This document shows, one piece after another, positions 55,131 through 63,027 of a stretch of 64,000 nt of DNA. Where the stretch lies: NCBI GenBank assembly GCA_028280445.1, contig JANQLU010000129.1, positions 1 through 64,000 of the forward strand, in the 5' to 3' direction. The translations under genes were made by a program, and so were the position numbers. The DNA comes from Pirellulaceae bacterium (GTDB lineage: Bacteria; Planctomycetota; Planctomycetia; Pirellulales; Pirellulaceae). The notes under the pieces were generated by a model, which worked only from the letters and a program-made list of their open reading frames with translations, had not been told where the DNA came from and did not search any database. Position 1 is the stretch's first letter, and the number at the start of each line of letters is the position of its first letter.

Positions 55131-56210
55131 GTGGAAAAACTGCGATATGAACTCGTCCGATTTGATGATTTGAGTGAACATCAAAACCGCTTTTGGTCTT
55201 CACTTTGTCGCTTTCAAGCCGAGTTTCGAAACCCCTACTATCAAATGGAATTCACCCAATGCGTGAATGCCGTTCGAAATGATGTGTTTGTTGTTGTCGC
55301 ATCGACAGGCGAACAAACGGTTGGCTTGCTGCCCGTGCAAATTCCCAAAAAACGATCGGCAGTTCCGGTTGGAGGCAAGCTGAATGATCTGCACGGTTTC
55401 ATCTCAAAACCCAACCAGGAGTTCGATCTGGCAGAGATGCTCAAACAGTGCCAACTCGATTCATTCGATTTTCACGCGGGCCAAGTGGAATCGGGGTTTG
55501 TCAATGTTCAAACTTATGAAATGATCACTTCGCCCATTATCCAAATTCACAACCACTACGATGCCTATTTGCGAAATACGATTGAAAAAAGCAAGACCGT
55601 CAAACGACAAGGGCAAAAGACGCGAAAAATGATCCGCGAAGTCGGACCGTTGAGATTTGAATTCAATTGTCGCGATCGACAAACATTAGAACATGTTCTG
55701 CGGCTGAAACAAAACAAGTACCGTCGCACCAAGACTTTCGATTTATTTTCGGTTCGCTGGGCTCGCGAATTGCTTCATCAAGTATTCGACGATCAGATGG
55801 ATGGTTTTGGAGGAGTTCTTTCCGTGTTGTGGGCGGGCGACGAAATTGTTTCCGGTCATTATGGTATTCGTTCGCCATCGACGCTGCATTACTGGTTTCC
55901 GATTGTCGATCCGGAGTTTGGAAGATATTCACCTGGGATTCAACTCGTTTTAGAAATGTGCCGCGAAGCCGCTGCACACAGTATCCGAGAAATCGATCTC
56001 GGTTATGGCGAACAACCGTTCAAGTACAAATTAGCCAATAACTCTTACCAGGTTTTGTGCGGTAGCGTATCGCGGAGCCCTGTCACCCAATTCGTTCGGC
56101 AAAAATCGCACTTTGCCAAAAAGTGGTTTAAATCGACGCCTGCACAGCCGCTGGTGAAAAACCTGGTGCGAACGATTAATCCCAAGTTCGGCCAGTCGAT
56201 GTATCGTTGA
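55131..56210 (+). CDS. GNAT-fold acetyltransferase, FemAB/CelD-like
   Basis: 359 residues from GTG. The arrangement matches the BioF2/CelD-like GNAT proteins: N-terminal G-L-L-P-V, and later G-H-Y-G-I, then D-L-G-Y-G-E-Q-P-F-K-Y-K-L near the end. Such proteins are often found with exopolysaccharide genes, and the acyl acceptor is probably a sugar or peptide. A glycosyltransferase lies beyond a repeat region downstream on the opposite strand. Confidence 0.75.
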   Translation: MEKLRYELVRFDDLSEHQNRFWSSLCRFQAEFRNPYYQMEFTQCVNAVRNDVFVVVASTGEQTVGLLPVQIPKKRSAVPVGGKLNDLHGFISKPNQEFDLAEMLKQCQLDSFDFHAGQVESGFVNVQTYEMITSPIIQIHNHYDAYLRNTIEKSKTVKRQGQKTRKMIREVGPLRFEFNCRDRQTLEHVLRLKQNKYRRTKTFDLFSVRWARELLHQVFDDQMDGFGGVLSVLWAGDEIVSGHYGIRSPSTLHYWFPIVDPEFGRYSPGIQLVLEMCREAAAHSIREIDLGYGEQPFKYKLANNSYQVLCGSVSRSPVTQFVRQKSHFAKKWFKSTPAQPLVKNLVRTINPKFGQSMYR

Positions 56211-56243
56211 AGTAAGGTTCCCACCGGCCAATTAGGAAAACTT

Positions 56244-56292
56244 ATTTTTGACAGGATTTACAGGATGTTTTCGGGTCTCATCCTGTTAAAAA
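56244..56292. repeat. ATCCTGT-type repeat, family E (short copy)
   Basis: TTTTTGACAGGATTTACAGG and ATCCTGTTAAAAAG form the ends. The interior differs from the other two copies. It is nested between family C sequences. Confidence 0.75.
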
Positions 56293-56303
56293 GATTTGGG
56301 AAA

Positions 56304-56361
56304 GTAGGGCCGGTTCCTACCGGCCAATCAATTAAATCGGCCGGTGGGAACCGGCCCTACT
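56304..56361. repeat. Palindromic intergenic repeat, family C
   Basis: GTAGGGCCGGTTCCTACCGG and its inverted counterpart GGCCGGTGGGAACCGGCCCT. A single arm (CCCACCGGCCAATTA) also occurs at 56218-56233. Between the acetyltransferase and a convergent glycosyltransferase gene. Confidence 0.85.
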
Positions 56362-56369
56362 GATTTCGT

Positions 56370-57119
56370 TTACGCTTCGGGTTGCGAATGTTCTGGCTGG
56401 TGTGATGGTCCTTGTGATTCGACGGTGATTTCGGCCGTTGTTGTTTTTGCGTCGTGTCGTCCGTAGATCGCTGCCAGTTTGTCGGGTGATGTGCCAAGTC
56501 GATAACGGGTAAACAAATACCAGTTTTTAATTGTTTGGCGGAAAGCGCCGTTTTTAATCCAGCGACGTGCATCAACTTCGATCGGGCCGTCAAGCAGAAT
56601 CGGCCATCCCATTTTTTTCAATTGGTCGCTCAGGGCGACGTCTTCCATCAATCTAAAATCGGGAAACCCACCGACGGCTTCGAACGGCTGGCGGGCCACA
56701 AACACACCTTGATCGCCGTATGCCAACCCGCGCCAACGGACCCGCCATTCGTTGCCTTTTTCAATCCAACGGTACTTCCACCCACGGGCAGCAATTTTCT
56801 GACGAAACGCGCCGAACACAAATGCATCGTCCAATTGTTTGATTTGTTGACAAACGTTTTCGCCCAATCGATTGTCGGCATGGAGAAACAAAAACACGTC
56901 GCCGGTTGCCAATTGAGTGCCGGCGTTGAGTTGAATTCCACGTGCCGGCTGCGACACCGCAATTTTGCAATCGAGCGCGCGAGCGATTTTCAAAGTATTG
57001 TCCGTGCTGCCTCCATCGGCCACCACGACTTCGTCGGCGCCGGCCGACCATGCGCTGCGAATCGTCGAACCAGTTGTTTCTTGTTCGTTGATCGTCGGAA
57101 TGATCACCGTGACGCGCAT
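56370..57119 (-). CDS. GT2 glycosyltransferase, TIGR04283 (arsenosugar-type) family
   Basis: 249 residues. GT-A fold with I-I-P-T-I-N-E, V-A-D-G-G-S-T-D-N-T (nucleotide site), L-H-A-D and E-D-V-A-L-S-D-Q-L near the C-terminus. TIGR04283 proteins transfer sugars in arsenosugar and related pathways; the exact substrate is not set by the sequence. No arsenic gene is adjacent. The ATG 57119 start is clear. Confidence 0.85.
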   Translation of the reverse strand: MRVTVIIPTINEQETTGSTIRSAWSAGADEVVVADGGSTDNTLKIARALDCKIAVSQPARGIQLNAGTQLATGDVFLFLHADNRLGENVCQQIKQLDDAFVFGAFRQKIAARGWKYRWIEKGNEWRVRWRGLAYGDQGVFVARQPFEAVGGFPDFRLMEDVALSDQLKKMGWPILLDGPIEVDARRWIKNGAFRQTIKNWYLFTRYRLGTSPDKLAAIYGRHDAKTTTAEITVESQGPSHQPEHSQPEA

Positions 57120-57165
57120 GAGGATTTTTGCTCAATCTGTGAGAGTAGAATCCCTCAGGATAAAC

Positions 57166-57211
57166 AAAAAAGCCGGGAAAGTTCAGGTTACCCCGTACCG
57201 TCCCGGCTTTG
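57166..57211 (-). terminator. Rho-independent terminator of the thioredoxin-like gene
   Basis: On the minus strand AAAGCCGGGA ... TCCCGGCTTT, 10-bp stem with a 22-base loop and then T6. It lies 20 bases after the stop of the thioredoxin-like gene. Confidence 0.85.
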
Positions 57212-57230
57212 AAACTATCCAGATTGGAAA

Positions 57231-57662
57231 CTATTTATTGTTTTTTGCCAATTTCTGTTGAGCCACTCTCACAACCGAAGGCTGCAAAAACGATTCCACA
57301 TTAGCCACCGACTGAAATCCGACCAAGTGTTTTTTTGTCCATTTTCCATCTCGTTTTTCGAACAAGATAAATTGTGGGACAGGTCGGTGTTCAATCAACT
57401 GTCGAGCAATTTTTGATTCGCGATCGAGATCGACCATTGCGAATTGAAAATTTTTGAGACTTTTGTTTTTGAGCAGTTTTGGCAATGTGTTTCGTTTGAG
57501 GCTTTGACACGGCGGACACCATTCAGCAGTAACCAGAACCAGCAGTGGTTGGTCACCTTTCATTGCATTGTTGTATGCAGTGGTGTAATCCGTTGGTTCG
57601 CCAGATGACACCGTGATGGTGCTCATCATGACTAATGCCGTGACAAAATTCATTCCTTTCAC
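57231..57662 (-). CDS. Thioredoxin-family protein, exported (C-P-P-C)
   Basis: 143 residues. Signal peptide 1-22. Thioredoxin fold with W-C-P-P-C at about 50-54, normal Cys rather than Sec, and the cis-Pro in R-P-V-P-Q-F. A periplasmic thiol-disulfide protein. It is a useful Cys control against the U-P-P-C protein at 45698. Terminator downstream. Confidence 0.88.
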   Translation of the reverse strand: MKGMNFVTALVMMSTITVSSGEPTDYTTAYNNAMKGDQPLLVLVTAEWCPPCQSLKRNTLPKLLKNKSLKNFQFAMVDLDRESKIARQLIEHRPVPQFILFEKRDGKWTKKHLVGFQSVANVESFLQPSVVRVAQQKLAKNNK

Positions 57663-57948
57663 TCCTCAAAAATGTTGCGTTCTGTTCGAACGCGTTTGGC
57701 CAACCCGGTGGGTCGGCTTCCTTTAAGCCCTGGCGAGCTGCAAAGTCCGATTCCAATTCAAAAAACGCGACTTCACCATTTCTAATATCGACGCCCGTCG
57801 ACACAATCCATTGTTGGTTTGCCCGCACATCGACGTTTTTGCTGGCCGCAAATCGTAAAATAATCGGGGGATTCGTCCTGTAGCGAGGCTGTGAAAATTG
57901 CCTGTTGGGAGCGGATTGCACAATGAACAAAGAAGGAAAATCCGGCAA
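57663..57948 (-). other. Gene-free stretch with a doubtful partial reading frame
   Basis: A frame here (57553-57948 if taken from TTG) reads V-D-V-R-A-N-Q-Q-W-I-V-S-T-G-V-D-I, like the strand pattern of LecA-type carbohydrate-binding domains, but it has in-frame stops immediately upstream and ends inside the thioredoxin-like gene. It may be a decayed gene. Nothing else was seen up to 58057. Confidence 0.3.
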
Positions 57949-58057
57949 ACTTTATCAGACATTGGCTCCGGATCGGAACAAAGCGTTTGGTGAAGCGAAT
58001 TGAAAAGTGTATGATTGAGTTTTCAAACTTCTGACCCTCTAACCCAATAATCATTGC

Positions 58058-59119
58058 ATGAAGCTTCGCGTCGGTCTCATTGGTTTGGGTGATCACTGGG
58101 AAACGCTTCATCGTCCCGCGCTACACGCGCTGTCGGACCGGTTTCACGTTGCCGCAATCTGCTGCGAGGTCGCCCATAAATCGGAATTGATTGCCCGAGA
58201 GTTCGGAGCCGTTGCCATCGACGGATTTCGTGCGATGCTTGAGCGGAATGAAATCGATGCGGTATTGGCGTTGGCTCCTGATTGGGTTGGCCCGCTGCCA
58301 CTGCTGGCCGCTTGTGAAGCCGGAAAGGCCGTGTACAGCAGTGTGGCTTTTGATCTGGCTCCGGAACAGGTCGAAGAGATTCGCTATCGCGTCAACCAAT
58401 CCGGCGTGGCGTTTATGGCGGAGTTGCCACGGCGTTACGCGCCGGCCACCATTCGACTCAAAGAGTTGATTGCAACGAGACTGGGTCAACCACGATTGAT
58501 TTTTTGTCACGAACGACACAGCATCGAGGAGCAGGCCGCGCGGCTGCGGCGCGGCAAATACTGTCCGATCGTTTGGCGCAATTTGATGGAGGTCATCGAT
58601 TGGGTCTGCTACCTGACGGATCGAAACCCGTCGTCGGTTCAAAGTGCATTGTTTCAAAACAAAAAGCAGTGCGATTTCAACGAAGAAGAATTCGAAGGCA
58701 ACGGGTCAAAACTGGACGCGCTCTACCAAATGTTGAATCTCCGCTTTGACACACCCGACAATGCCAATGACTCGGTGATGGCACAAATCAGCGTGGGCCA
58801 TTATATCCCTCAAAGTTGGCCGGACGCACTTTCCTATCGCCGCCCCGCCCAGTTGCAAATCTGTTGTGAAAAAGGAACGGCTTTTGTCGATCTGCCGGCC
58901 AACCTGATCTGGTTCAACGAAGCGGGACAGCACATGGAATCACTCGAACTGGAAAAACCCGTTGGCGTCCAGATGCTGACGAATTTCCACCGCGCGGTTA
59001 CCAGTCTGGTTCGTTCGACTTCGGACACGTTTAATGCCTACCGCGCCATGTCGGTTGTCTTGGCGGCGGGCAAAAGTATCCGTGAAGGAAAACGAATTCC
59101 GTTGAGCTTCACGGATTAA
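58058..59119 (+). CDS. Gfo/Idh/MocA-family oxidoreductase
   Basis: 353 residues. Rossmann motif G-L-I-G-L-G-D-H near the start; E-A-G-K-A-V-Y-S (the usual E-K-P replaced by a V-Y-S context) and a C-terminal beta-sheet domain. The family uses NAD(P) to oxidise or epimerise sugars or related compounds. The substrate is not determined. Convergent with a ThuA gene. Confidence 0.85.
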   Translation: MKLRVGLIGLGDHWETLHRPALHALSDRFHVAAICCEVAHKSELIAREFGAVAIDGFRAMLERNEIDAVLALAPDWVGPLPLLAACEAGKAVYSSVAFDLAPEQVEEIRYRVNQSGVAFMAELPRRYAPATIRLKELIATRLGQPRLIFCHERHSIEEQAARLRRGKYCPIVWRNLMEVIDWVCYLTDRNPSSVQSALFQNKKQCDFNEEEFEGNGSKLDALYQMLNLRFDTPDNANDSVMAQISVGHYIPQSWPDALSYRRPAQLQICCEKGTAFVDLPANLIWFNEAGQHMESLELEKPVGVQMLTNFHRAVTSLVRSTSDTFNAYRAMSVVLAAGKSIREGKRIPLSFTD

Positions 59120-59133
59120 AATCGCCAAGCGAA

Positions 59134-60159
59134 TTATTTGTCTTTTTCAGCTGACGATTTTTCTTCAGATTGCTTTTTGTTGGACTTCAATATTTTTTCC
59201 ACGCGTCCGAATTTATAATTCTTGGGCGTTTTGTAGTCCTGGTTGGCTTTTAAATCGTCCAACGTTTTGGATTTATCAGACAGTCCATTTTTGGGAATTT
59301 CACCTTTGGCCGTCCAAACGATTGCATTCATGACAAGTTTACGGAAATCGTCGTTGCCCCAATTCCAGTGAAAATGTCCGCCGGTGAAACCAAAACCGCG
59401 CCCGCCGTCTTCGCGCTCACAAGCCCAGGCTACGTGTTGATGTTGTCCCGCTTTTTTCCTGACGTGCGGATTGCCGCTGTGCGGACCGTCAGGGCGCGAC
59501 AATGTCTTTTTGGGAGGAATGGCACTGAGGATTGGCGTGACACCTTTCATGTCTTTACGAAACCGCATGTGATAATACCATTCATCGTTGATCGTGAACG
59601 GTTTGACACCGCGCGTGATTTCATGTTTGGGCAGTTTTTTGAACTCAGCCGTCCAATGCGGATTGACCGACCAGTGTGTTTCGAAATAGCCGCCAATCCA
59701 TTCGAGAAACTTGTCGCCCGGTTTACCTTTGGGCACTTCGACCCCGTAGTGAATACAGACGATTCCCACGCCTTTTTTCGCCAGTTCATCAATTTGCTCG
59801 AGTCGTTTGTTGGCCGGGTGGCGTCCACCGCCATCGCAATACATGACAATCGCATCGACGTCTTTAAAAGCGTCATCGGTACCGGGCCATTTGTGTTTGT
59901 AGACCACGGTCTCGATGTTGTCGGTTGCATCTTCGATTGATTTTGCCAACAGCATACATCCCGCATAGTGCTCGTGCGACATATAGCCGTGGCTTGGGCG
60001 ACCTGCCAGAAAGACGATTTTCTTTTTCTTCTTTTTTTTATCGTCGTCCTGTTTCACTTTTTTTGCAGCAGCAGTTTCTTGGAACGCATCTGTCGGAGAA
60101 GCGAACACCGAACCGGAGACAAACAACAGGATCAATGTCCAAATTTTTATTTTCATCAT
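59134..60159 (-). CDS. ThuA-like domain protein, exported
   Basis: 341 residues. Signal peptide 1-20; a Lys-rich linker; then a ThuA/GATase1-like domain: F-L-A-G-R-P-S-H-G, V-M-Y-C-D-G-G-G-R-H, I-C-I-H-Y-G-V-E and H-F-H-W-N-W-G. ThuA proteins relate to trehalose/sugar utilisation, and planctomycetes have many. It follows a TPR/EF-hand gene at 60176 with 16 bases between. The ATG 60159 has AAGGT nearby. Confidence 0.88.
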   Translation of the reverse strand: MMKIKIWTLILLFVSGSVFASPTDAFQETAAAKKVKQDDDKKKKKKKIVFLAGRPSHGYMSHEHYAGCMLLAKSIEDATDNIETVVYKHKWPGTDDAFKDVDAIVMYCDGGGRHPANKRLEQIDELAKKGVGIVCIHYGVEVPKGKPGDKFLEWIGGYFETHWSVNPHWTAEFKKLPKHEITRGVKPFTINDEWYYHMRFRKDMKGVTPILSAIPPKKTLSRPDGPHSGNPHVRKKAGQHQHVAWACEREDGGRGFGFTGGHFHWNWGNDDFRKLVMNAIVWTAKGEIPKNGLSDKSKTLDDLKANQDYKTPKNYKFGRVEKILKSNKKQSEEKSSAEKDK

Positions 60160-60175
60160 CGAATTACCTTTGTGA

Positions 60176-61342
60176 CTACCTTTGTTGCAATACTATATCG
60201 TAAGTCGCACGCGTTTCACCGTTTTTGAATTTAACACCTGTCGCACTAAAAGCAATCTTGTCTCGATGTTTTTGATCAACGGTAAAACGACAATTGATCT
60301 CCACGATCTCGTAGTGTGACAGTTTTTTGACTTCTCCTGGGTCACTAACACCATTTTGGTTGATATCGCGCCACAATGCCAAATGTTCCAGTTCGCGACC
60401 TGACAATTTTTGATCGCCATTGCGATCCAGCGACGACAGCGCGGCATACCCATTGGTCCAGAAACACCAAAATGTCACGTTGCCGAACAACTGTAAACCC
60501 GACGTAATTTGGCCGTTATTTTTTTTGTCGTACACCAGCCAGGCAGCATCACGGGATATCCAGGACCAGTTTTTTCCCAAGTCCGTTCCGTCGGCATCAA
60601 ATTTGACGACGGCATTTCGATTTTCGATATCCGAAACGGTCATTCCAGGTTTCAACCCAATTGCAATCGGAGTAATCGGGCGTGGGATTTTGTTGACGAC
60701 GCCGATTTTTTCGTCGATGGACTCAATTTCTTTTCTGTCTTTTTCTTTGTCCAATTTCGATTTCAAATAACCCCCCGCTTCAACAACAACGCTGCGCCAC
60801 CGAAGTCCGCCGCGGGTCATCGCTTTTTCGGTCTCCCACGCTTTCTCAACAATGGCTCGATACATTTTGATCGCCTCTTTGTCTTTGCCCGATTGATCGG
60901 TACACCAGGCGAGACTGAGTTGAGCCGTCAGATTATTTTTGTCGAGGTCGACGGCTTTTTTGAATTCGGCAATCGCAAGCTTCAAAGACGCCTTGGCCTT
61001 TTTGATTTTTTCTTTGTCATCCGTGTTTTTGATATAGGAAAATGGGACGTGCGGCGGTGTGTAGCCAAACCAAGCTTTGTCTGGATTTCGTTTGTTGATT
61101 CGGATGGTGTCCAATTTTTGTGAATAGGCCATCGCGTAAACGCGTCCGAGATTAATCCGCAGCTCCGCATTTTTTGGTTCCGCTTCGACTTTCTTTTTGA
61201 GGTTTTCAATCAAGTCTTTGACGGGAACGTTTTCCAGATCGGGGCGGCGGAATCGAGCTTGCAAGACGGATTGAATTCCGACGACAACGAGCAGGGCGGC
61301 AAAAACGATAAATGTTCGTTTGGAGTAGGCTGGGTTTGACAT
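60176..61342 (-). CDS. TPR and EF-hand-like exported protein
   Basis: 388 residues. An N-terminal signal/anchor (about 9-27), TPR-like helices (A-E-L-R-I-N-L-G-R-V-Y, A-Q-L-S-L-A-W-C), then EF-hand-like loops D-R-N-G-D-Q-K-L-S-G-R-E and D-I-N-Q-N-G-V-S-D-P-G-E at about 310-345. Likely a calcium-binding periplasmic or surface protein. Probably co-transcribed with the ThuA gene. Specific function unknown. Confidence 0.7.
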   Translation of the reverse strand: MSNPAYSKRTFIVFAALLVVVGIQSVLQARFRRPDLENVPVKDLIENLKKKVEAEPKNAELRINLGRVYAMAYSQKLDTIRINKRNPDKAWFGYTPPHVPFSYIKNTDDKEKIKKAKASLKLAIAEFKKAVDLDKNNLTAQLSLAWCTDQSGKDKEAIKMYRAIVEKAWETEKAMTRGGLRWRSVVVEAGGYLKSKLDKEKDRKEIESIDEKIGVVNKIPRPITPIAIGLKPGMTVSDIENRNAVVKFDADGTDLGKNWSWISRDAAWLVYDKKNNGQITSGLQLFGNVTFWCFWTNGYAALSSLDRNGDQKLSGRELEHLALWRDINQNGVSDPGEVKKLSHYEIVEINCRFTVDQKHRDKIAFSATGVKFKNGETRATYDIVLQQR

Positions 61343-61518
61343 ACGAATTTCTCCAGTTGAAAGGACGACGCGGCGGTAATCTCCAGTTGATTATCCTCGA
61401 CAGCTGTCCCGAGCGTCAACGATTCAGATTCGTAAAAGTGACCGGAGCACCTGTTCGAAATTTTCAGACGAATTATACTGCGATTTTGTTCCAAACCGCT
61501 TTTTGCCATTCCCTAAGC

Positions 61519-62487
61519 ATGATTAAACGAATTGTCGTTACCGGCGGCGCCGGGTTTCTGGGTTCCCATATTTGCGAACGCCTGGTGGATGACGGACACG
61601 ACGTGATCTGTCTCGATAATTTTTTCACCAGTCAAAAATCAAATGTTGCCCATTTGTTGGATCGACCAAATTTCGAATTGATTCGCCACGATATCGTGCA
61701 TCCGATTTGGCTCGAAGTCGACGAAATTTACAACATGGCTTGCCCCGCAGCACCCGGCCATTATCAATACAACCCGATCAAGACATTGAAAACATCGGTG
61801 GTCGGTGCCATTAACATGCTCGGGATGGCCAAACGTTGTAACGCAAAAATTCTGCAGGCGTCGACAAGCGAGGTTTATGGAGATCCGGAAGTTCATCCGC
61901 AGATCGAAGATTATCGAGGAAGCGTGAATCCGATCGGTCCACGAGCTTGTTACGATGAAGGAAAGCGGGCTGCAGAAACGTTGTTTGCCGACTACAACCG
62001 CATGCATCGATTGCGAATTAAACTCGTGCGAATTTTCAATACTTACGGCCCGAGAATGCATCCGTTTGATGGGCGAGTCGTTTCCAATTTCATACGGCAG
62101 GCGCTGGCCAACGAACCGATTACCATTTTCGGTGATGGATCACAAACTCGTTCGTTTTGCTATCGCGATGATTTATGCGAAGGAATCATTCGATTGATGA
62201 ATTCTCCGGACGATTTGATTGAGCCGGTGAATATTGGAAATCCCGGCGAGTACACGATTGGCGAGCTGGCCAAAATGATTGTCGAATTGACTGAAAGTTC
62301 ATCCGAACTGGTTTATCGCCCATTGCCGGCGGACGATCCAACGCGTCGCCAACCCAACATCGATCGCGCGAAACGGCATCTGGACTGGGAACCTCAAATC
62401 GGCCTGCGCGAAGGTCTAACCAAAACGATTGAATGGTTCAAGACAATCGACGCCGAACAATTCCGACCGCCGACGCCGAATTATTAG
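61519..62487 (+). CDS. NAD-dependent epimerase/UDP-glucuronate decarboxylase family protein
   Basis: 322 residues. Rossmann motif G-G-A-G-F-L-G-S-H at about 8-16; Y-D-E-G-K-R (YxxxK) with S/T in A-S-T-S-E-V-Y-G. The sequence I-R-H-D-I-V-H-P and C-P-A-A-P-G-H-Y-Q-Y-N-P is typical of UDP-glucuronate decarboxylase (UXS), which makes UDP-xylose for exopolysaccharide. ATG 61519 matches the domain start; the frame to 61312 is a run-through. Confidence 0.88.
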   Translation: MIKRIVVTGGAGFLGSHICERLVDDGHDVICLDNFFTSQKSNVAHLLDRPNFELIRHDIVHPIWLEVDEIYNMACPAAPGHYQYNPIKTLKTSVVGAINMLGMAKRCNAKILQASTSEVYGDPEVHPQIEDYRGSVNPIGPRACYDEGKRAAETLFADYNRMHRLRIKLVRIFNTYGPRMHPFDGRVVSNFIRQALANEPITIFGDGSQTRSFCYRDDLCEGIIRLMNSPDDLIEPVNIGNPGEYTIGELAKMIVELTESSSELVYRPLPADDPTRRQPNIDRAKRHLDWEPQIGLREGLTKTIEWFKTIDAEQFRPPTPNY

Positions 62488-62612
62488 TTCGGGAAAGAGC
62501 AGGCGTCACCCGTGAGCTGCAAGGCGCTCACAGGATCAGGTTTGGCAGAAGCTACCTTCAATAAACAAAGTTTTTTACGGAGCACACCCGACCCCGTTTT
62601 TAACTGAGAAAC

Positions 62613-62930
62613 TTATTTTGGCTTCAAACGCCAACGAGAGATTTTCAAATCGTCTTGAGGATTGAATTTGCTATCTTTTTTGTAGCTCACTTTTGCGATT
62701 TTGCTTTCGAGGCTAACTTTTGCGTCGACTACACCCGGTAGTCTTTCCAAACCATTGGAAATGGTCTTCGCTCACGAACTGCCTCACATGCCGTCAATTA
62801 CTTTGTAGGTCGCGACCTGATCGTTCGGACCCACCTCCAAATCTGTCAATTCCTGATTTGCACATCCAGCAATCCAACCGACAGAAAACATGGTTGAAAT
62901 TGCCAGAGTAGCGAAAACTCGTCGATTCAT
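62613..62930 (-). CDS. Probable selenoprotein: lipoprotein with heavy-metal-associated (HMA) domain, two Sec codons
   Basis: A 105-residue frame with two in-frame TGA codons (62784-62786 and 62772-62774). Residues 1-23 form a lipoprotein signal ending I-A-G-C. The remainder reads as an HMA domain: Y-K-V-I-D-G-M-[TGA]-G-S-S-[TGA]-A-K-T-I-S-N-G-L-E, then L-P-G-V-V-D-A-K-V, A-K-V-S-Y. In the HMA family the segment after G-M carries two metal-binding Cys, and both TGAs (residues 49 and 53) lie there. The rest of the domain is intact with no frameshift, which argues against decay. Two candidate SECIS hairpins follow. A U-x3-U spacing rather than C-x2-C would be unusual. The gene ends in TAA. If confirmed it binds metal, selenium or a related ion at the membrane. 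Confidence 0.78.
62727..62743 (-). other. Candidate bacterial SECIS hairpin (second TGA)
   Basis: On the minus strand GACTACCGGGTGTAGTC: a perfect 6-bp stem with loop CGGGT, like the CGGGTT loop at 9780-9797. The loop begins 35 bases after the second TGA. Confidence 0.55.
62751..62765 (-). other. Small hairpin after the first TGA
   Basis: ACCATT-TCC-AATGGT on the minus strand; the loop begins 25 bases after the first TGA. It lacks a G among the first loop bases, so it is a weaker SECIS candidate. Confidence 0.35.
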
Positions 62931-63027
62931 GGAAAATCGTTCCTACTAGTTACTATTAATGTTTCCGGTGTAAGACTGAAAAGCCGCTCAAATACTAACG
63001 GCATTTTTGGCTGGTGAGCTTCATTTC

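Noticed and set aside
57231..57662. Fourth selenoprotein in the thioredoxin-like gene
   Set aside because: Its active site is W-C-P-P-C with normal Cys codons.
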